64,000 nt of DNA from Coriobacteriaceae bacterium EMTCatB1 (GTDB lineage: Bacteria; Actinomycetota; Coriobacteriia; Anaerosomatales; Anaerosomataceae): contig BDLO01000001.1 of NCBI GenBank assembly GCA_001950395.1, positions 62,001-126,000 of the forward strand, written 5' to 3'. Position numbers and translations under genes: made by a program. This document shows positions 17,027 to 24,206 of the stretch, piece after piece (position 1 is the first letter of the stretch; each line of letters begins with the position of its first letter). The notes beneath the pieces were generated by a model that worked only from the letters and a program-made list of their open reading frames with translations, searched no databases and had not been told where the DNA came from.

Positions 17027-18199
17027 ATGGGAAAGACCTGGGACGAGATCAACGAGCGGATCTCCTCCGGCTCGGCGGTGGTGCTGACCGCCGAGGAGTT
17101 CGCGGAGCTGGCAGCGGACGTCGGCGTGAAGGAAGCAGCCAGGCGCGTCGACGTCGTGACCACGGGGACCTTCGGGCCGATGTGCTCCTCTGGCGTCGTG
17201 CTCAACTTCGGGCACAGCGACCCGCCCATCCGTATGAGCCGCATCACGCTCAACGACGTGGAGGCCTACGGCGGTCTTGCAGCCGTCGACACGTTCCTCG
17301 GGGTGACGCAGCAGAGCGCGTCGCGAGGACTCGAATACGGCGGTGCCCACGTGATCGAGGACTTGATCGCCGGAAAGGCGGTGCGGCTGAGAGCGTGGAG
17401 CTCGGGGACGGACTGCTATCCGCGAACGGAGATCGACACCTGGGTGCGGCTGGAGGACCTGAACCAAGCGTACTTCTTCAACCCGCGCAACGCGTACCAG
17501 AACTACGCGGTGGCGGTGAACTCTTCCGATCGCGTCCTTCACACCTACATGGGCACGCTGCTCCCGCGGCTCGGGAACGCCACGTACTGCTCGGCCGGCG
17601 CGCTCTCGCCGCTGCTGAACGACCCGGCCTACCGGACCATCGGCGTCGGAAGCCGCATCTTCGTCGCTGGCGCTCCGGGATTCGTCGCGTGGGAGGGCAC
17701 GCAGCACAACCCGAACCAGCAGCGAGATGAGCACGGTGTGCCAGTCGCTCCAGCGGGCACGCTCGCGGTCATCGCGGACCTCAAACGTGCTTCGACGCGC
17801 TTCTTCGCTGCCGCCTCGATGACGGGGTATGGCGTGAGCGCCTTTGTGGGCATCGGCGTCCCGATACCGGTGCTCGACGAGGACGTCGCGCAGACGCTCG
17901 CGCTCACCGACGCCGACATCTCGGCCACGGTGTTCGACTACGGGGTCCAACGGCGAAGCCGACCCGCGCTCGGTCGCGTCACCTACGCAGAGCTGCGGTC
18001 AGGGGCCATCGAAGTGCAGGGCAAGAAGGTGCCAGCAGGCCCGATCAGCTCGCTCAAGAAGGCCAGGGAGATCGCTGCGGAGCTCAAGCGCTGGATCTCC
18101 GAGGAGAGGTTCACGCTCGCCGAGCCCCTCAAGCCGCTGCCGCAGCCGGGCGAGCAGGGCGTCAAGCCGCTCGAGATCCGTTCTGAGGAGGCGATATAG
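17027..18199 (+). CDS. Homocysteine biosynthesis protein (HcyBio, DUF39)
   Basis: A 390-residue member of the HcyBio family (formerly DUF39), shown in methanogens and some bacteria to act with a NIL/ferredoxin partner in making homocysteine from aspartate semialdehyde and a sulfur source. Matching blocks include TTGTFGPMCSSG, which carries a conserved Cys, HVIEDLIAGK and ATYCSAGALSPLLND. AGGAGG lies six bases before the ATG. It is the first gene after the Met-specific T-box, and its partner ferredoxin follows directly, so the operon context strongly supports the assignment. Confidence 0.92.
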   Translation: MGKTWDEINERISSGSAVVLTAEEFAELAADVGVKEAARRVDVVTTGTFGPMCSSGVVLNFGHSDPPIRMSRITLNDVEAYGGLAAVDTFLGVTQQSASRGLEYGGAHVIEDLIAGKAVRLRAWSSGTDCYPRTEIDTWVRLEDLNQAYFFNPRNAYQNYAVAVNSSDRVLHTYMGTLLPRLGNATYCSAGALSPLLNDPAYRTIGVGSRIFVAGAPGFVAWEGTQHNPNQQRDEHGVPVAPAGTLAVIADLKRASTRFFAAASMTGYGVSAFVGIGVPIPVLDEDVAQTLALTDADISATVFDYGVQRRSRPALGRVTYAELRSGAIEVQGKKVPAGPISSLKKAREIAAELKRWISEERFTLAEPLKPLPQPGEQGVKPLEIRSEEAI

Positions 18200-18607
18200 A
18201 TGCCGCGCAAACGTCTCGACCTCACCTTCCCGCCTAGGCAGGCGACGAAGCCGATCACCTACCACCTCGTGAAGGACTTCGACCTGGTGCCGAACATCCT
18301 GCGCGCGCAGATTCACCCAGGTCAGGAAGGCCGCATGGTGCTGGAGGTGACCGGTCGCAAGGAGGACTTCGACGCCGGCATCGCGTTCCTGGAATCCGAA
18401 GGCATCGTGGTGCGGCCTGCCGCGACCGACATCTGTCTAGACGAAGACAAGTGCGTGCTCTGCGGCCTGTGCACCGCCGTCTGCCGCCCAGGGGCGCTGA
18501 CGCTCAACGGCGCGGGCGACGAGCTCGTCTTCGACAAGGACAAGTGCGTGTACTGCGAGGCGTGCGTGGTAGCCTGTCCGCGACGGGCTATAACGCTGAC
18601 GTTCTAA
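18200..18607 (+). CDS. NIL-domain ferredoxin, partner of HcyBio
   Basis: A 135-residue protein with an N-terminal NIL domain (about 15-75; a ligand-binding ACT-like fold also found in methionine transporters) and a C-terminal 2x[4Fe-4S] ferredoxin (CVLCGLCTAVC and CVYCEACVVAC). In methanogens the equivalent protein (MA1822 type) is required with HcyBio for homocysteine synthesis, probably donating electrons for sulfide incorporation. It starts at the base following the HcyBio stop, so the two are co-translated. Confidence 0.9.
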   Translation: MPRKRLDLTFPPRQATKPITYHLVKDFDLVPNILRAQIHPGQEGRMVLEVTGRKEDFDAGIAFLESEGIVVRPAATDICLDEDKCVLCGLCTAVCRPGALTLNGAGDELVFDKDKCVYCEACVVACPRRAITLTF

Positions 18608-18617
18608 GCCAGGGGTG

Positions 18618-18965
18618 ATGACCGTGCCGCAGCTCAGATTCTTGCAGGTCTTCGTGCTGCTCGTGCTCGTCTCGCTCGTGCTTGCCGTTCTTGCCCTGGT
18701 TGCAGGAGCGCGAGCCGGCTCGCGTGCCGGCAAGAGGGTGTTGCGCGCCAGCGTCCTGATCCTGCTGGCGTCGCTCGTGGGTTGCGCGGCGTGGGGCGCC
18801 GCATCGGGAGAGATTCGCGTCTTTTGGAGCGAGCTCGGCCTGGACGCGGTCGTGCAGATCGGTGCGTTCGTGGCGATCGTCTACTTCACGGCTCACAACT
18901 TCACGTCGCGCTACCTCGATGACAGGGCCGTCCAGGAGAGGAAGGAGAGCGCGGAGGATGCCTGA
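18618..18965 (+). CDS. Small membrane protein in methionine operon
   Basis: About 115 residues with three hydrophobic stretches (VFVLLVLVSLVLAVLALVAG near the start; VLRASVLILLASLVGCAAWG; VVQIGAFVAIVYFTAH) and a charged C-terminus. I do not recognise the family. The start could be GTG 18615, ATG 18618 or GTG 18624. It sits between the NIL-ferredoxin and metH and overlaps metH by eight bases, so it is co-regulated with methionine synthesis; a transport or scaffold role is possible but only by context. Confidence 0.7.
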   Translation: MTVPQLRFLQVFVLLVLVSLVLAVLALVAGARAGSRAGKRVLRASVLILLASLVGCAAWGAASGEIRVFWSELGLDAVVQIGAFVAIVYFTAHNFTSRYLDDRAVQERKESAEDA

Positions 18966-21348
18966 CATCGCAGCACGGCTCGGCCGCGAAGTGCTCGTCG
19001 TCGACGGCGCGATGGGCACGATGCTGCAGCGCGCCGGCATACCGCCGGAGCAGCCGGGCATCCAGCTCAACCTGATCGCCCCGGAGGTCGTCGCCGACAT
19101 CCACCGGAGCTACGTGCTCGTGGGCGCGGACTGCGTGACGACGAACACCTTCGGCGGGACGCGCCCGAAGCTCGCTCAACACGGCCTCGAGGGCTTGCTC
19201 GAGCAGGCCAACCGGGCCGGCGTGCGACTGGCTCGCGAGTCCGGTGCTCAGCACGTGCTTGCCGACGTCGGGCCGACCGGCTTGGTGATGGAGCCCTTGG
19301 GGAGCGCGACCTTCGACGAGGTGTACGCGCACTTCTTCGAGCAGGTCCGGGCGCTCGCTGCCGAATCGCCTGACGCCATCCTCATCGAGACGATGACCGA
19401 TATCGCCGAGGCGCGCTGTGCGGTGCTCGCAGCGCGCGACGCCTGCGACCTTCCCGTGTTCGTGACGGTGACGTTCGGGCGCGGCGGCGTTATGGACCTC
19501 TCGGGAACGCCACCCGAAGCGGCCGCCGTGATCCTGGAAGCTGCCGGCGCATCGGCGGTCGGCGTCAACTGCGGGCTCGGGCCAGCAGAGATGCTACCGC
19601 TGGTGGAGCGCATGGCGCGCGCCACGGCGCTTCCCATCATCGTGCAGCCCAACGCAGGGATCCCTCGCGTCGAGGGTGGCGTCACCGTGTTCCCGGGCAC
19701 GGCTGAGGAGATGGGGGCCTACGCCGCGAAGTTCGTCGAGGCAGGCGCGTCCGTGGTGGGGTCCTGCTGCGGCTCGACGCCCGCGTTCACCGGTGCGATC
19801 GTCGACGCCGTCAAGGAGCTGCCCGTGTCGAGGAGGCCAGGACGCGGCCGCGGAGTGACGCTCGCGAGTCCGCGCCGGGTGCTCAGCATCGGGGGCGGCC
19901 GCCCGATGGCGGTCATCGGCGAGCGGATCAACCCGACAGGCAAGAAGGCGCTCGCTCAATCGTTGCGCGAAGGGTCGATGGCGATCGTGCGGCAGTTCGC
20001 TGCGGAACAGGCGGCTGCGGGGGCTCATGCGCTCGACGTGAACGTGGGGGCCGCTGGCGTCGACGCGCGCACGGCCTTGCCTGCGGCGGTGCTTGCGCTG
20101 TCGGGCTCCTGCGACTTGCCGCTCGTGCTCGACACGACGGATCCGGCGGCGCTGGAAGCGGCTCTCAAGCTGTACCCAGGCCGCGCGCTCATCAACAGCG
20201 TGAACGGCGGCGAGGAGTCGATGGGTGCGGTGCTCCCGCTCGCCAGGAGATACGGTGCCGCCGTGTTGGTGCTCGCGCTTGACGGCGACGGCATCCCAGG
20301 CACGTCCGAAGGTCGGGTGCGAGTCGTGGAGCGCGTGCGTGAGCACGCTCTTGCCGCCGGTCTGTCGGACGACGACCTGCTCGTCGACTGCCTCGTGCTC
20401 ACTGCCGCCTCCGACCCGGGATCGGCGCGGGTGACGCTCGATGCGCTCCGCGAGGTGAAGGCGAGATGGGGTCTTGCCGCCGTGCTCGGCGTGAGCAACG
20501 TCAGCCACGGCCTCCCTGGGCGCTCGACTCTGAACGCCACGTTCCTCGCGATGGCCGCAGGTGCGGGGCTCGACGCCGCCATCGTCAATCCCGGCGACGC
20601 CGAGGTGATGCGAGCGGTCGCGGCGGCCGACGCGCTGCTCGGCCGCGACGAGCGCGCGGAGCACTGGGTCGCTCTCGCGTCCGAGCGCTCGGGGCAGGAC
20701 GAGCCCGCGGCCTCCAGCGAAGAGGAGCGGCTCGCGCTCGCCGTCGAACGCGGCGACGCAGACGGCGCCCCGCAGCTCGTCGAGCAGCTGATCGCTCGCG
20801 GCTGGCCGGCTGCGCAGCTGATCGCCGACGTGCTGACGCCGGCGATCCAGCGTCTCGGAGACGCCTACGGTCGCGGCGACGTGTTCCTGCCGCAGCTGAT
20901 CGCGGCCGCTGATGCGATGAAGGCAGCGGTCGAGACCGCGAAGCGCCACTTGCCGCCTGGAGCGGGGGCGTCGCTCGGTCGCGTGGCGTTCGGCACGGTG
21001 AAGGGCGACATCCACAGCATCGGGAAGGACATCTGCATCTCGATGCTCGAGAGCCACGGTTTCGCGGTCGACGACCTCGGTGTCGACGTGAGCGCGGATC
21101 GTTTCGCGCAAGCAGCGCGTGACGCGGACGTGGTGTGCGCGTCTGCGCTCATGACCACGACGTTGCCTGCGATGGAGGAGGCCGTCCGCGCCGTTGTGGC
21201 GACAGGCACGCCGGTCCTCGTCGGCGGAGCGGTCGTCACCGAGGAGTACGCGCGTTCGATCGGAGCAGGGTACGCAGACGACGCTCCCGGCTGCGTGGAG
21301 GCCGTCCGGAAGGCCGTGGCGAGCCGCAACGCCGCAAAGGAGAGCTGA
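18958..21348 (+). CDS. metH: Cobalamin-dependent methionine synthase, short form
   Basis: Transfers the methyl group of methyltetrahydrofolate via cobalamin to homocysteine. 796 residues contain, in order, the homocysteine/zinc barrel (1 to about 310; zinc cysteines in GVNCGLGP and GSCCGSTP), the pterin-binding barrel (about 320-575; GERINPTGKK), the B12 cap and the B12 domain (about 590-796) with the axial-histidine motif DIHSIGKD (near 683). The C-terminal AdoMet-dependent reactivation domain of E. coli MetH is missing, as in several anaerobes. The ATG at 18958 has GGAGG just ahead. The 3' end leads into metV and metF, which supply methyl-THF. Confidence 0.95.
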   Translation: MPDIAARLGREVLVVDGAMGTMLQRAGIPPEQPGIQLNLIAPEVVADIHRSYVLVGADCVTTNTFGGTRPKLAQHGLEGLLEQANRAGVRLARESGAQHVLADVGPTGLVMEPLGSATFDEVYAHFFEQVRALAAESPDAILIETMTDIAEARCAVLAARDACDLPVFVTVTFGRGGVMDLSGTPPEAAAVILEAAGASAVGVNCGLGPAEMLPLVERMARATALPIIVQPNAGIPRVEGGVTVFPGTAEEMGAYAAKFVEAGASVVGSCCGSTPAFTGAIVDAVKELPVSRRPGRGRGVTLASPRRVLSIGGGRPMAVIGERINPTGKKALAQSLREGSMAIVRQFAAEQAAAGAHALDVNVGAAGVDARTALPAAVLALSGSCDLPLVLDTTDPAALEAALKLYPGRALINSVNGGEESMGAVLPLARRYGAAVLVLALDGDGIPGTSEGRVRVVERVREHALAAGLSDDDLLVDCLVLTAASDPGSARVTLDALREVKARWGLAAVLGVSNVSHGLPGRSTLNATFLAMAAGAGLDAAIVNPGDAEVMRAVAAADALLGRDERAEHWVALASERSGQDEPAASSEEERLALAVERGDADGAPQLVEQLIARGWPAAQLIADVLTPAIQRLGDAYGRGDVFLPQLIAAADAMKAAVETAKRHLPPGAGASLGRVAFGTVKGDIHSIGKDICISMLESHGFAVDDLGVDVSADRFAQAARDADVVCASALMTTTLPAMEEAVRAVVATGTPVLVGGAVVTEEYARSIGAGYADDAPGCVEAVRKAVASRNAAKES

Positions 21349-21349
21349 C

Positions 21350-22021
21350 GTGATCATCACCAAACGGAGAGAGTGGCAGCGAGTGCTCGACGACCTGGGT
21401 TCCGTCGAGGCCAGGCGCGTGTTCGTCGTCGGGTGCGGCGAGTGCGCGACGGCCGCCCACACGGGCGGCGAGCCGGAGGTCGCCGAGGCGTGCGAGCGGC
21501 TGGCTGCGAGCGGCTTCGAGGTGACCGGCTCGTGCGTGCCTGAAGTCACGTGCCACGCCGGCGGCGTACGGCTCGAGACTCGCAAGAACGCAGCAGCCAT
21601 ACAGGACGCCGACGCCCTCGTCGTTCTCGCGTGCGGAGCTGGCACGCAGACGGTGGCGGATGCTGTGGCGAAGCCCGTCTTTCCCGGGCTCGAGTCGGCG
21701 TTCCTCGGGACGACCGTGCGCCACGGCGTGTTCGAGGAGCGCTGCCAGATGTGCGGGGAGTGCGTCCTTGACGCCACAGGTGGCATCTGCCCGGTCACGG
21801 CGTGTCCGAAAGGCATGCTCAACGGGCCGTGCGGCGGCATGTGGGACGGCATGTGCGACGTCCTGGACGACCGCGAGTGCGTGCACGTGCGGATCCGAGC
21901 CCGGCTGGCGGAGCAGGGCCGGGACGTCGCTCGTACGCTGCCCCCGAAAGACCACTCGAAGAAGCTCAAGCCCGCTCGGCTGAGCGTGAAGGAGCACAGA
22001 CCCGACGGGAGCGTGCGATGA
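21350..22021 (+). CDS. metV: MetV, zinc/Fe-S-type partner of methylenetetrahydrofolate reductase
   Basis: A 223-residue protein matching the MTHFR C-terminal-domain (MetV) family of acetogens and other anaerobes. Cysteines are grouped in VVGCGECATAAHTGG, VPEVTCHAGG, CQMCGECVL and TACPKGMLNGPCGG, which suggests metal or Fe-S binding. MetV forms a complex with MetF and lets it use donors other than NADH. GTG at 21350 follows AAGGAGAG. Its last four bases overlap metF (ATGA). Confidence 0.92.
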   Translation: MIITKRREWQRVLDDLGSVEARRVFVVGCGECATAAHTGGEPEVAEACERLAASGFEVTGSCVPEVTCHAGGVRLETRKNAAAIQDADALVVLACGAGTQTVADAVAKPVFPGLESAFLGTTVRHGVFEERCQMCGECVLDATGGICPVTACPKGMLNGPCGGMWDGMCDVLDDRECVHVRIRARLAEQGRDVARTLPPKDHSKKLKPARLSVKEHRPDGSVR

Positions 22022-22890
22022 GCCGGCTCCGAGAAGCCCTCGAGCGAGGCGAGTTCGTCATCACGGGCGAGATCGCCCCGCCGCGCGGAAGCGACGTCTC
22101 TGCGATGCGCGAGACGATGGCGCTCGTCGGTCCGCTGTGCCACGCGCTCAACATCACGGACAATCAGGGCGCTTCGCTCCACATGTCGAGCCTGGGCGCG
22201 TGCCTGGTGGCGCTCGAGATGGGGTTCGAGCCGATCTTCCAGCAAACGTGCCGCGACCGGAACCGGCTCGCCCTGCAATCAGACCTCATGGCCGCGTGGG
22301 CGCTCGGCATCGAGAACGTCCTTATGGTGACGGGCGACGACCCGCGGAGCGGCGACCACCCGCAAGCGAAGGGCGTCTTCGACGTCGACTCGACGCAGCT
22401 TCTTCGCATCGCCAAAGACATGAACGAGGGCAGGGACATGCAGGGCCGTCCGCTTGCTGGCGGCACGGGGTTCTACCTGGGCGCCGCCATGTTCCCTGAA
22501 GCCGAGCCGTGGGACGCGCAACTGGCTCGCACCGTCGGCAAGATCGAGGCGGGCGCCCGGTTCTTCCAGACACAGGCCGTCTTCGACCTTGAGAAGCTGG
22601 CGCGTGCGGTGGATGCTCTGCACGCGCACGGCGCGAAGGTCATCGCTGGCGTGCTCTTCTTGCGCAGCCCGCGCGTCATCGACTTCGTGAACGAGCACCT
22701 CGCCGGGCTGAGGGTCCCCGATCACGTCGCGAGACGAATCAAGAGCGCTCCTGACCCGCTCGAGGCGGCGATCGACCTTGCCGTCGAACAGGTGGCTGCT
22801 ATCCGCGAGATCGCCGACGGAGTCCACGTCATGCCGCTCGGTCTCGATGGCCGCGTGCCCGAGGTCTTGGAGCGGGCCGGCGTGCTTTGA
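22018..22890 (+). CDS. metF: Methylenetetrahydrofolate reductase, MetF
   Basis: Reduces 5,10-methylene-THF to 5-methyl-THF for MetH, and in acetogenic or related metabolism for the methyl branch. 290 residues, FAD-dependent TIM barrel. VITGEIAPPRGSD at the N-terminus holds the catalytic glutamate, and NVLMVTGDDPRSGDHP and the C-terminal GGTGFYLGAAMFPE and RFFQTQAVFD are typical. The start is the ATG of the ATGA overlap with metV; the longer ORF is a shadow. Last gene of the methionine operon. About 150 bases of non-coding DNA follow, with only a weak 6-bp hairpin (GCGAGC/GCTCGC at 22921-22946). Confidence 0.94.
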   Translation: MSRLREALERGEFVITGEIAPPRGSDVSAMRETMALVGPLCHALNITDNQGASLHMSSLGACLVALEMGFEPIFQQTCRDRNRLALQSDLMAAWALGIENVLMVTGDDPRSGDHPQAKGVFDVDSTQLLRIAKDMNEGRDMQGRPLAGGTGFYLGAAMFPEAEPWDAQLARTVGKIEAGARFFQTQAVFDLEKLARAVDALHAHGAKVIAGVLFLRSPRVIDFVNEHLAGLRVPDHVARRIKSAPDPLEAAIDLAVEQVAAIREIADGVHVMPLGLDGRVPEVLERAGVL

Positions 22891-23045
22891 GCGCGCTGAC
22901 CGCACGTCGCACGGGGCTTTGCGAGCGGTTCTCACGGCTGGCTCGCGGTCGTCACATTCCCTTCAGCCCGTCACCCAGGGCGGCTCGCGCTCGTTACTTC
23001 GGTGAAGAGAGATAAACCAAGCTCCGGGAATCGGGGGCCGCATGG

Positions 23046-23051
23046 TAGGAT
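23046..23051 (+). promoter_or_regulatory. Probable -10 box (TAGGAT) before TorD-like gene
   Basis: TAGGAT lies just after the ORF-track ATG at 23042, so a transcript from here would start near 23058 and would exclude that ATG. No clear -35 is visible. This is why I prefer the ATG at 23096. Confidence 0.4.
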
Positions 23052-23095
23052 TGCGGTACTACGCACGTCAAGCGACGAGCAAGCGCGGTGCAGCG

Positions 23096-23776
23096 ATGGC
23101 ATTACCCGGAGGACAGCTCTGCCGGTGCGACCTCGAGGCCCGGATCGGGACCTACGGCGCGCTCGCCGACGTGCTCGGCGGCGCTGCTGACGAGGTTCAA
23201 GGAGCAGTGGTCTCGTTGCGGCGCGCGGGGTCGTGGTGCTCGCTTGCGTACTTCGACGACGACGCTATCCAGGCCGCGTGCGCTGAAGCTGAGCGTGCAG
23301 CACGTGACCCGCACGAGGTCGTGCGATTCCTCGAGGAGCGCCGAGCCGTGATCGGCCACGAGCGCTTCGATCCGTTCATGCACCGCGTATCGCCATGCGG
23401 CGCAACGTACGTGACCGACAAACCAGAGGATCTCCTCGCGGACCTGGCGGCGCTGTACGGGGAAGCCGGGTACGTGGTCCACTATCGGGTGCCCTGTGAG
23501 TCGCACATCGCCGTGGAGCTCGACTACATGCGGTTTCTGTTGGAGCGCGTACGGGCCGGCGACGAAGAGGCCTCGAAGGGCGCCGCGGACTTCTTCGTGA
23601 AACACATCTCGGGATGGTCGCTGCTGTTCGCGGTCGCGTTCGGCGATGCCGTCCAGCATCCCATCTCGCGCTGCGTGGCTCTGAGGCTGGATCGCTTCCT
23701 CTCCTGCGAGGAGAATGTGGTCAGGCACAGCGTGCCTTCCAACTGCATCCAGTGCCGTCTGGCGGGTGCGGACTGA
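23096..23776 (+). CDS. TorD-like molybdoenzyme chaperone
   Basis: A 226-residue all-helical protein resembling the TorD/DmsD chaperones that help molybdopterin oxidoreductases acquire cofactor and Tat export. Family-like features are the central ESHIAVELDYMRFLL helix and the later FFVKHISGWSLLFA segment. It also carries several cysteines, including a C-terminal CIQC. The start is uncertain (23042 or 23096). The MoaE-like gene follows 48 bases later, which supports a molybdenum-cofactor setting, although no molybdoenzyme gene is in the window. Confidence 0.72.
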   Translation: MALPGGQLCRCDLEARIGTYGALADVLGGAADEVQGAVVSLRRAGSWCSLAYFDDDAIQAACAEAERAARDPHEVVRFLEERRAVIGHERFDPFMHRVSPCGATYVTDKPEDLLADLAALYGEAGYVVHYRVPCESHIAVELDYMRFLLERVRAGDEEASKGAADFFVKHISGWSLLFAVAFGDAVQHPISRCVALRLDRFLSCEENVVRHSVPSNCIQCRLAGAD

Positions 23777-23783
23777 GCGACGC

Positions 23784-23789
23784 TATACT
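23784..23789 (+). promoter_or_regulatory. Probable -10 box (TATACT) before MoaE-like gene
   Basis: TATACT sits 35 bases ahead of the ATG at 23825, with GAGGAG (23813 onward) as ribosome site. No good -35 hexamer is visible, so an activator may be needed. Confidence 0.5.
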
Positions 23790-23824
23790 GAGGCGGTCCG
23801 TCCGACCGTTCTGAGGAGCTGCGA

Positions 23825-24199
23825 ATGGCACACGCGGGTCGTCCCTCAGTCGACGAGTGGCTGCAAGAAGCCAAGCGAACGTGCGACCTGTCAGCAACCG
23901 GGATGTTCCTCGTGCACAACGGCGTCGTGAGGGGCACCTCGAGGTCGGGCGATCTGGTCGGGGGCATGGACCTGTCGGTGGACTACGAACGGCTTGACGA
24001 GATCGTCGAGAGCGCGCGGCTGATGGAGGGCATCACCTACGTTCGCGCCTGGGTGAACGAGGGGTCGCTTGCCGTCGGGGACGACATCATGTACGTCGTC
24101 GTCGCGGGGGACATCCGGGAGCACGTCTTCGAAGCGCTCCAGGCGCTCGTGAAGATGATCAAGACCCAGGTCGTCAAGGAGATCGAGCGGCCTGTGTGA
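23825..24199 (+). CDS. MoaE-like molybdopterin synthase large subunit
   Basis: A 124-residue protein with the MoaE layout: an N-terminal strand-loop GMFLVHNGVVRGTSR, a central Y/E segment, and the catalytic-side pattern WVNEGSLAVGDDIMYVVVAGDIREHVFEAL...IKTQVVKE, which parallels HRxGxLxVGExxVxVxVxxxHRxxAF in MoaE. The usual HR is replaced by DIR, so catalytic competence is uncertain and it may be a divergent branch. The neighbouring TorD-like gene supports a molybdenum-cofactor link. Convergent with the next gene, with only seven bases between. Confidence 0.65.
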   Translation: MAHAGRPSVDEWLQEAKRTCDLSATGMFLVHNGVVRGTSRSGDLVGGMDLSVDYERLDEIVESARLMEGITYVRAWVNEGSLAVGDDIMYVVVAGDIREHVFEALQALVKMIKTQVVKEIERPV

Positions 24200-24206
24200 C
24201 GGGTCG

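Noticed and set aside
16301-17950. 549-residue minus-strand ORF crossing the CWB2 gene end, T-box and HcyBio gene
   Set aside because: It crosses a terminator and a riboswitch and has no recognisable domain.
19594-22278. 894-residue minus-strand ORF opposite metH-metV-metF
   Set aside because: Arg/His/Ala-rich, no family resemblance, and it lies antisense to three clear genes with strong motifs; a GC-rich shadow frame.
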